A stretch of DNA of 64,000 bases from Propionispora hippei DSM 15287. Its GTDB lineage: Bacteria; Bacillota; Negativicutes; Propionisporales; Propionisporaceae. The notes beneath the pieces are model-generated. The model did no database searches. It had not been told where the DNA came from and saw nothing but the letters and a program-made list of their open reading frames with translations. Shown here piece after piece: positions 58,295 to 64,000 of this stretch. The stretch covers positions 62,001-126,000 of the forward strand of contig NZ_FQZD01000012.1 of NCBI RefSeq assembly GCF_900141835.1, given 5' to 3'. Numbering within the stretch: position 1 is the stretch's first letter; each line of letters starts with the position of its first letter. Made by a program: the position numbers and the translations under genes.

Positions 58295-58486
58295 ATGCCA
58301 GAGAAGACAAGGCTAAACCGTAGGCTGTCCGTCTATTATCTTTACCAGAACAACAAGCCGGTGCCGATTATCCGGCTGCAGGGAAAATGGCTCCGGAGGC
58401 TTGGCTTTGAGCCGGGCGGCAAGATTACAGTGGTTGCAAGAAAAGGCCTGTTGCTTGTCAGGCTTATTCCCGATGCCGAAGCATAG
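58295..58486 (+). CDS. symE: SymE-family toxin-like protein
   Basis: A 63-residue protein: NRRLSVYYLYQNNKPVPIIR, LQGKWLRRLGFEPGGKITVV and ARKGLLLVRLIP, matching the SymE fold (AbrB-related) with the hallmark LxGKWLxxxGFxxG. In E. coli SymE is an SOS-induced type I toxin that condenses nucleic acid and is controlled by the antisense RNA SymR; whether this one is toxic is unknown. RBS GGGAGGTGG. It sits in an accessory block absent from prophage 1. The 500 bp before it carry the small RNA and only weak reading frames. Confidence 0.85.
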   Translation: MPEKTRLNRRLSVYYLYQNNKPVPIIRLQGKWLRRLGFEPGGKITVVARKGLLLVRLIPDAEA

Positions 58487-58551
58487 GCACAGGCTAACAA
58501 AAATGAACAACAATCAAGACCTTCGGCTGGGGACTATTGGCTAAGTGGGTA

Positions 58552-59083
58552 TTATGTTTGCTCCTGGTTTACCAAGCCGGCCAATTCGTGCCAATAGCCA
58601 GGCTCCCAATACCGCCTCGCCGCTCCCGAAGTCGAGGGCGCTACAAGAATAGCGGCAGGATTGTCCTTCATGAGGCAAGGGCCATAGCTGATCTGGGAGG
58701 TTTTTCGCCTGCGCTGGTCTTGCCGGCTGAAAAATAAGGCGGCCGCGCTTTGCCGTTGAAACAAATGACTTGGGGGCGAAAAAGGGCCAGCTTTTGCACA
58801 AAAGCTTCCAAGTCATATTCTTTTTGCGCGATTTTCGCGTCCACGCCGGCCGCTTTTTTTGCGATGTCTGTCAATCCAATGCCATAGCTTAGCAATCCAG
58901 ATACTCTGAAGTGTGCAGCAGGCGGTCTGTCAAGCCGGTTTCATGAAGTATCCTCCAAAATCTGTTGTTTTCGCCTGCATAATAAGAGCCAAGCTTGGCG
59001 GAATGTTCGGCAGCAGCTGTTCCGCAAATAACAAGCTTCAGATTGGGACGCAAGACGTCTGGCAGAATGTCGCTGGTTGGCAT
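58552..59083 (-). pseudogene. mug: mug-like uracil/thymine-DNA glycosylase, frameshifted
   Basis: Minus-strand frames together spell a Mug glycosylase. The first piece, from ATG 59083 with RBS AGAGGTGATG, reads SDILPDVLRPNLKLVICGTA and YYAGENNRFWRILHETGLT. After a shift near 58890 a second frame continues LLSYGIGLTDIAKKAAGVDA and FRPQVICFNGK. After another shift near 58745 a third frame gives NPAAILVAPSTSGAARRYWE and ends at 58552. The order and spacing match the family, which removes uracil or thymine from G mismatches. Two frameshifts make it non-functional unless they are sequencing errors. Confidence 0.88.
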
Positions 59084-59142
59084 GTGCTCATCACCTCTAG
59101 CCTTGATTATTCTTGGCTGGAGTTGACTTTCCTCTATTTTAG

Positions 59143-59175
59143 TTGACTTTACGGTACTTTAGAGTGATGTATAGG
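59143..59175 (+). promoter_or_regulatory. Conserved recombinase-operon promoter/motif, copy 2
   Basis: TTGACT (59143-59148), 9 bp, TTTAGAGTGATGTATAGG (59158-59175). AGTTGACTTT also occurs 20 bp earlier (59121), giving a tandem repeat. See copies at 4607 and 34991. Confidence 0.6.
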
Positions 59176-59204
59176 TATGGAATTTGATAGAAAGGAGCAG
59201 GCTT

Positions 59205-60506
59205 ATGCGGGTCAGAATCATTGAACCAGTGAGTTGGGTGCAGCTAAAACGCAAACGGGTCTGTGCTTATGCCAGGGTATCTTCTGGCAGCGAAGCCCAA
59301 GGCGAGTCGCTGGAAAACCAAACCACCTATTATCGGAAGCTGATTGCAGCCAATCCGGAATATGAATATGTTGACATTTTTGCAGACTATGGAACCACCG
59401 GCACCAAGGAAGCGCGGCCGGAGTTTCAAAGGATGCTGGCTTTGGCGAGAACAAGGGAAATTGACTTAATTCTAACGAAATCCATCTCCCGTTTTGCCCG
59501 CAACACAACGCTGGTGCTGGAGACGGTCAGGGAGTTAAAGGAACTGGGGGTAGAAGTCGTTTTTGAAAAAGACAATATTTCGACCTTTACGAGGGACGGC
59601 GAGCTGATGCTTACCGTCCTCTCTTCTTTTGCCCAGGAAGAAAGCAAAAGCGCCAGTGAAAATCTCAAGTGGCGGTATCGGCGAAAATTTGAGCAAGGGG
59701 AACTGGCCCTCAATGTCACCCGGTTTTTGGGCTATGACAAAAACAAGCACGGCGAATTGGTGATCAACCCAATTCAAGCCAAAGTGGTCGAGCGTATTTT
59801 CGCCGACTATGTCAGCGGCAAGGGAAGCTTTGTCATTGCCAGAGAACTGAACGCCGCAGGGGTTAGGACAGTGGCAGGAGGCAAGTGGCACTCCGGCACT
59901 GTGCTGAATATCCTCAAAAACGAAAAATACAAGGGCGATGCCAAGCTGCAAAAGACCTACAGCAAGGACCATCTCAGCAAAAAGAAGTGCGTCAATCACG
60001 GCGAGGTCGAAAGCTTCTATATCGAGAATAACCATCCGCCAATCGTAAGCAGAGAAATCTGGGATGAAACACAAAGACTGATTATTTTGCGCGCTAAGGC
60101 CAAGGGCAATGTAGAAGAAACCAAAAACAAGTACCAAAACCGCTATCCGCTGACGGGGATGCTGCTGTGCAGCAAGTGCGGGGCGCCTTTGCGCCGGAGA
60201 ACTTGGAACAGCAAATATTGCTGTAAAAAAGTGGTGTGGCAATGCAGCACCTATATTAAAAACGGTAAAAACGCCTGCCAGGGCACAACGATTGAAGATG
60301 ATGAGATTGGCAGAGTGAATATACAAACCGAAACCGTGGTCGAGGAGGTTATGACAAATGGCAAAAAACATTACCGTTATACCAGCCAAGGCGAACCGGA
60401 CAAGCCTTGCGGAAAACCTAGAGCTACAGAAAAAACGTGTAGCCGCGTACTGCCGGGTATCGACCGATCAGGAAGAGCAGTTATCAAGCTACGAAGCCCA
60501 GGTTAA
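59205..60506 (+). CDS. Large serine recombinase A, prophage 2 pair
   Basis: A 433-residue homologue of 4668-5951: CAYARVSSGSEAQGESLENQ (catalytic serine), TKSISRFARNTTLVLETVRE, LSSFAQEESKSASE, and a zinc ribbon (CSKCGAPLRRRTW...WQCS...CQG). The start at 59205 follows AAAGGAG; the in-frame ATG at 59184 lacks an RBS. The last 149 bp overlap gene B out of frame. The tail has the shared segment VVEEVMTNGKKHYRYTS. As with pair 1 the long C-terminal coiled coil of typical integrases is missing. Confidence 0.92.
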   Translation: MRVRIIEPVSWVQLKRKRVCAYARVSSGSEAQGESLENQTTYYRKLIAANPEYEYVDIFADYGTTGTKEARPEFQRMLALARTREIDLILTKSISRFARNTTLVLETVRELKELGVEVVFEKDNISTFTRDGELMLTVLSSFAQEESKSASENLKWRYRRKFEQGELALNVTRFLGYDKNKHGELVINPIQAKVVERIFADYVSGKGSFVIARELNAAGVRTVAGGKWHSGTVLNILKNEKYKGDAKLQKTYSKDHLSKKKCVNHGEVESFYIENNHPPIVSREIWDETQRLIILRAKAKGNVEETKNKYQNRYPLTGMLLCSKCGAPLRRRTWNSKYCCKKVVWQCSTYIKNGKNACQGTTIEDDEIGRVNIQTETVVEEVMTNGKKHYRYTSQGEPDKPCGKPRATEKTCSRVLPGIDRSGRAVIKLRSPG

Positions 60507-61770
60507 CTACTACACGAACTATATCGAAAAACATCCGGATTATAAATTTGCCGGCATTTATGCCGATGAGGGCATCAGCGGCACCACCACCAAAAAGCGC
60601 GAGCAGTTTAACAGGATGATTGAAGACTGCAAAGCTGGAAAAATCGATAGGATCATCACGAAATCCATCTCGCGGTTTGCCAGAAACACATTGGATACCT
60701 TGACCTATGTTCGGATGCTCAAAGAGTTAGGGATCGAAGTGTTTTTCGAGAAGGAAAATATAAGAACCCTTGACAGCAAGGGAGAGGTGCTTTTATCCAT
60801 TTTAAGTTCACTTGCGCAAGACGAGTCGCGATCAATCTCGGAAAACTCGACCTGGGGCATCCGACGGCGTTTTGAGCAGGGCAAGCTGCATGTTAATCAC
60901 ACCAAGTTTTTGGGATATGACAAAGATAAAAACGGCAACCTCGTTGTCAATGAAAAGCAGGCTAAAATCGTCAGACGCATTTACACAGAATTCCTTGACG
61001 GCAAAGGAGCCAACCGGATCGCGAGAGACTTGGAGTTGGGCGGCGTAGCAAACTGGAATGGCAAGGCCAAATGGTATGAAGGCAGCATCCGGAAAATGCT
61101 TACCAATGAGAAATATAAGGGCGACGCGCTGCTACAGAAAACCTACACTGTTGATTTCTTGAGCAAAAAACGGGCAGACAACAATGGCCAGGTGCCGCAG
61201 TATTATGTGGAAGATAGCCATCCAGCAATTATTGACAAAGAAATGTGGGAAGCGGTGCAGCTTGAGATGGAGCGCAGGCGGAATTTTGCTCTGCAGTATG
61301 GCATTCAGAAGCTTGAGTACGCGACAACGGACAATCCTTTTGCGGGTAGAGTCATCTGCGGCTCCTGCGGTCAGGTTTTTGGCAGGAAGGTTTGGAACTC
61401 AACTGATGACCGGTTCAGGCGGATTATCTGGCGCTGCAACGGCAAATATCCGGCGAAGGGCGAAAAGGGCTGTGAAAGCAGGCATATCGATGATGTGGTT
61501 TTATATCAGGCTTTCGTTGATGTATTTAATACGCTGGTCGAAAACAAAGAGTATTTTCTCGGTAAATGGAAAAAACTGCGGGGAAGTGACAATCCGCTTC
61601 AACGCTACAAAGCAAAACAGTTTTCCAAAATCATTGTTGAGGCAGGGCGGATCAGTAAATTTGATATTGACCTCTATTTTGCCCTGACGGAAAAAATAGA
61701 GGTATTTGGCGAGGGCAGATTGGGTGTCAGTTTGCTTGACGGTACAGAACTCGAATGCCTAATTGAATAG
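60358..61770 (+). CDS. Large serine recombinase B, prophage 2 pair
   Basis: A 470-residue homologue of 5812-7221: AAYCRVSTDQEEQLSSYEAQ, TKSISRFARNTLDTLTYVRM, LSSLAQDESRSISENSTWGI, then a zinc ribbon (CGSCGQVFGRKVW...WRCN...GCESRH). Its GAGGAGGT ribosome-binding site is inside gene A. It is probably the integrase partner of gene A for prophage 2. It ends at a terminator; a likely excisionase gene stands next. Confidence 0.92.
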   Translation: MAKNITVIPAKANRTSLAENLELQKKRVAAYCRVSTDQEEQLSSYEAQVNYYTNYIEKHPDYKFAGIYADEGISGTTTKKREQFNRMIEDCKAGKIDRIITKSISRFARNTLDTLTYVRMLKELGIEVFFEKENIRTLDSKGEVLLSILSSLAQDESRSISENSTWGIRRRFEQGKLHVNHTKFLGYDKDKNGNLVVNEKQAKIVRRIYTEFLDGKGANRIARDLELGGVANWNGKAKWYEGSIRKMLTNEKYKGDALLQKTYTVDFLSKKRADNNGQVPQYYVEDSHPAIIDKEMWEAVQLEMERRRNFALQYGIQKLEYATTDNPFAGRVICGSCGQVFGRKVWNSTDDRFRRIIWRCNGKYPAKGEKGCESRHIDDVVLYQAFVDVFNTLVENKEYFLGKWKKLRGSDNPLQRYKAKQFSKIIVEAGRISKFDIDLYFALTEKIEVFGEGRLGVSLLDGTELECLIE

Positions 61771-61774
61771 AAGC

Positions 61775-61823
61775 AAAAAAAGGCCAGTTGGGGTTAGATT
61801 TATCACCTTGACCGGCTTTTTTG
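61775..61823 (+). terminator. Terminator after prophage 2 recombinases
   Basis: GGCCAGTTGGGGT and ACCTTGACCGGC form an imperfect G-U-containing stem, followed by TTTTTTG. Confidence 0.6.
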
Positions 61824-61917
61824 TCATATTTAAACAGATTTATGGAATATTTTGTAGATGATTATTTGTGTGAATTGTATAATGAAGTTAATATTGGAAA
61901 TAGTCGGAGGTGAGAAA

Positions 61918-62244
61918 GTGGACAAGTACTCGGATGATGAAATAAGGAGTTGCAAGAAAATCACATTACAAATCGCGGCGGGCTATTTGGGGATTTCTCC
62001 CTTAGCGGTGGGCCTTGGCATGAGAAATGATTTGTTGCCGATAGGTTTTGCCATTAAACATGAGGATCGATATTCTGAAAGCTGGGGCTATCATATTATT
62101 GATGAGCGGCTGATAGCATATAAGCATGGGAAAATAACGAACATTCAGGTGCAAAACATTGAGAAAAACCTGGAAACGATTATTTCTAAGTTTGAGGAGA
62201 TGAAAAAAGACCTGCTTTTTATATTAAGCGAAAGCGCGGAGTAG
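61918..62244 (+). CDS. Excisionase-like / recombination directionality candidate
   Basis: A 108-residue protein beginning at GTG 61918 after GGAGGTGAG. Residues about 14-60 (KITLQIAAGYLGISPLAVGL, RNDLLPIGFAIKHE, WGYHIIDERLIAYKHGK) form an excisionase/MerR-like winged helix of the sort encoded beside Firmicute serine integrases. The C-terminus is a helix. Its place just after the recombinases suggests it directs excision of prophage 2. No equivalent lies after the prophage 1 recombinases. Confidence 0.65.
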   Translation: MDKYSDDEIRSCKKITLQIAAGYLGISPLAVGLGMRNDLLPIGFAIKHEDRYSESWGYHIIDERLIAYKHGKITNIQVQNIEKNLETIISKFEEMKKDLLFILSESAE

Positions 62245-62355
62245 GCGATATACGACTTTTTGAATACGCGTTTTCGCTTTCATGGGATAATGACTACGTG
62301 CATGGCGATTTGCAGCAGTACCTACACTCCATACTGGACAAAAGGGGGAAGGATA

Positions 62356-63993
62356 TTGACTGAGGAGCAAGCTTCTAAAATAACCAGAGAGCAGCTTTAT
62401 AATGAAATTTGGGAAATATCTGTAGCCGGCGTCGCGAAAAAGTATAACGCTAACTATAATGATCTGTTGAAATTGTGCAAAGAAGCAGATGTTCCGGTTC
62501 CTCCCTCGGGATACTGGGTGAAATTACAGTATGGAAAGCCAGTTGTGCAGCTGCCGCTCCCGGAATCCACTATCGCTGAAGTAACGCTTCCTGGCAACGA
62601 CAAGCCGAAACGCATACGCAAGGCTGTTGCAGAAAAAAGTGTTGAAAAAGCTTTGAATCATGAAGACGCGCCGGAAAAAACGCCGGAAGATGACAGTGGC
62701 AACAACTCTGGCGATGAAACTGGGGATAATTTTGACGATGCTGAAGACGATTATGTTTCTTATTGGGGTGTGAGCGGCAAGCACAATACCTATAAACGAG
62801 AAAAATTGTACAAAGAGGTTTGGGCCAACCCGGTTGTTAAAGTTGCTGCGCAATATGGAGTATCAGACGTTGCGATTCATAAAATTTGCAAAAAGCTAAA
62901 TGTTCCTACCCCTCCGTTAGGATATTGGGCAAAAGTTAACGCCGGAGCGAAAGTGGCAAAAACTCCCCTGCCCAAAACTAATGGGCCTACGCAGATTACT
63001 GGGGCAAAAACTTTTGAGGGAGTCAAGGAAAAGATTGCTGATCCTGCAAAACAACCGCTCGAATTTCTATCAGATACCGAAAGGGAAAAGGTACTAAGCG
63101 CTGTCAAGGAAATCGAGATGCCTGCTGAAAATGCTCAACTGCATAAAAAAATAGCTGCCTACAGGGCTGTGGTCAGAGAGTGGAACCAAAAAGACAGGAA
63201 ATCTGAAGGGGCGCAAAGGAAAAGGGATTATAATTACAGTCCTCCCTTTTTGGCCGGAGTGATTTCCAATGAGTCGCTTCCGCGCGTGTACCGGATACTT
63301 GACGCTTTATTTCGCCATGTTGAAAAGCTCGGCGGATCGGTCAATGATGACCTTTCGCTTCGTGTCAGGAATGAACATGTCCGTATTGAAATTGCTGAGG
63401 GCCAGGATAAGGTCGAGCATGTAATTACAAAACAGGAAGCGCAAGCCCTTATTAAGTATAGAGATGAGAAACGTCGTAGCTCATGGGCATCAGAGCCGCA
63501 GATCCGCAAATATGACTATGTGTTCAACGGAAGGCTTAGAATAAACATTCGGGAGAGTCGATATTTCAGAGATACGGATAAAATTAATGTTGAATCTCGG
63601 CTTGGCGAAATGTTAATAGAGTTTTATGAGGAATCTGAAGCGGTTCGCCTTGACCGAGAAGCGAAAGAAGAGGAAGCTCGCAAAAAGGCAGAAGCTGAAC
63701 GTCGGAAGGAAGAACGGCGGAAAAAATACAATGAGGAAGTTGAGCGAACAATAGCACTGGAAAACGCCGCACTCGACTATGCGACTGCGTGTAGAATCCG
63801 CGCTTATGTTAAGGCTGTTGAAACTTCCTGTGGCCAAGATGGATTGGATGAGGAAACGGCCGCATGGGTTGACTGGGCGACGAAAAAAGCCGATTGGTTT
63901 GATCCAACGGTGGCCAGAGATGACGAATTGTTTGGAGAACGCGAACACGAAAAAAGTTCTAGTGAGAAGGCGCTTAAAGAAATTTGGCGTTAG
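62356..63993 (+). CDS. Protein with duplicated HTH-like 'GYWAK' domain, unknown
   Basis: A 545-residue protein. Two homologous ~60-residue domains stand at about 10-70 and 147-208: REQLYNEIWEISVAGVAKKY with VPPSGYWVKLQYGKPV, and REKLYKEVWANPVVKVAAQY GVSDV with PPLGYWAKVNAGAKV. The first helices look like helix-turn-helix units. They are separated by an acidic linker (DDSGNNSGDETGDNFDDAED). The C-terminal third contains a long charged coiled coil (AKEEEARKKAEAERRKEERR). The TTG at 62356 after GGGGGAAGG is preferred; an earlier in-frame start at 62260 adds residues that look non-coding. Function unknown; DNA binding is plausible. Confidence 0.65.
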   Translation: MTEEQASKITREQLYNEIWEISVAGVAKKYNANYNDLLKLCKEADVPVPPSGYWVKLQYGKPVVQLPLPESTIAEVTLPGNDKPKRIRKAVAEKSVEKALNHEDAPEKTPEDDSGNNSGDETGDNFDDAEDDYVSYWGVSGKHNTYKREKLYKEVWANPVVKVAAQYGVSDVAIHKICKKLNVPTPPLGYWAKVNAGAKVAKTPLPKTNGPTQITGAKTFEGVKEKIADPAKQPLEFLSDTEREKVLSAVKEIEMPAENAQLHKKIAAYRAVVREWNQKDRKSEGAQRKRDYNYSPPFLAGVISNESLPRVYRILDALFRHVEKLGGSVNDDLSLRVRNEHVRIEIAEGQDKVEHVITKQEAQALIKYRDEKRRSSWASEPQIRKYDYVFNGRLRINIRESRYFRDTDKINVESRLGEMLIEFYEESEAVRLDREAKEEEARKKAEAERRKEERRKKYNEEVERTIALENAALDYATACRIRAYVKAVETSCGQDGLDEETAAWVDWATKKADWFDPTVARDDELFGEREHEKSSSEKALKEIWR

Positions 63994-64000
63994 TGATCGA

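Noticed and set aside
58029-58323. Two overlapping short frames before symE (about 46 and 53 codons)
   Set aside because: AAGGAG stands near an internal ATG at 58104, but sequences are low-complexity and basic, match no family and overlap each other; not supported as genes.
1-64000. tRNA, rRNA, insertion sequences and CRISPR arrays
   Set aside because: Looked for by eye and none recognised; attachment sites could not be placed because serine recombinase cores are only 2 bp.

Overview
The window looks like chromosomal DNA of a diderm Firmicute, probably Negativicutes/Sporomusaceae-like. That is inference from three things: Firmicute-style GGAGG ribosome-binding sites, a siphovirus tail set (DUF2460, DUF2163, NlpC/P60, gpJ-like, DUF2793) otherwise common in Proteobacteria and gene transfer agents, and a lysis cassette with a membrane-anchored coiled-coil protein that would suit an outer-membrane host. 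Most of the window is prophage. No tRNA, rRNA, CRISPR array or insertion sequence was seen.

Layout. (1) 1-7221 is the right end of prophage 1: end of an NlpC/P60 gene, tail-tip protein, short DUF2793 protein, holin, amidase, spanin-like protein, then two overlapping large serine recombinases. (2) 7.3-18.7 kb is an AT-richer defence island. It holds a Phd-like/HARE-HTH regulator with a DUF262-HNH (GmrSD-like) protein, several small genes, a HARE-HTH/nuclease (HrgA-like) gene, a frameshifted excisionase-type HTH gene, and a LlaJI-like operon of two adenine methyltransferases, a McrB-type motor and a LlaJI/McrC-type nuclease. A zinc-ribbon gene on the minus strand (18756-19979) closes it. (3) 20.2-61.8 kb is an apparently complete prophage 2. 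Its order is early regulators, DUF2800/DUF2815, family A DNA polymerase, VapE-type primase-helicase, VRR-NUC, SNF2 helicase, a sigma-like regulator, MazF, an AT-rich nuclease-like gene, HNH endonuclease and a likely cos region, ParB-methyltransferase, terminases, portal, ClpP-like protease, capsid, connectors, tail, lysis genes, and a second overlapping serine-recombinase pair. (4) 61.9-64 kb holds a likely excisionase and a protein with a duplicated HTH-like domain.

How it works together. The two prophages are related but mosaic. Their tail-tip proteins are clearly diverged, while holin, amidase and spanin-like genes are nearly identical. Prophage 2 carries extra cargo at definable points: a Fic gene with mirrored operators inside the lysis cassette; a minus-strand membrane-protein gene with its own promoter and terminator between terminase and portal; an AT-rich PD-(D/E)XK-like gene before the late promoter; and a SymE toxin gene, a structured minus-strand RNA and a decayed mug gene before the recombinases.

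The strongest unusual signals are the conserved out-of-frame overlap of both recombinase pairs, a 5' motif shared by both pairs and a third internal locus, a canonical GGGAAAC frameshift site in the tail chaperone genes, a likely activator-dependent late promoter with three 11-bp repeats, and several candidate defence genes. All functional calls rest on motifs read by eye; no database search was possible.
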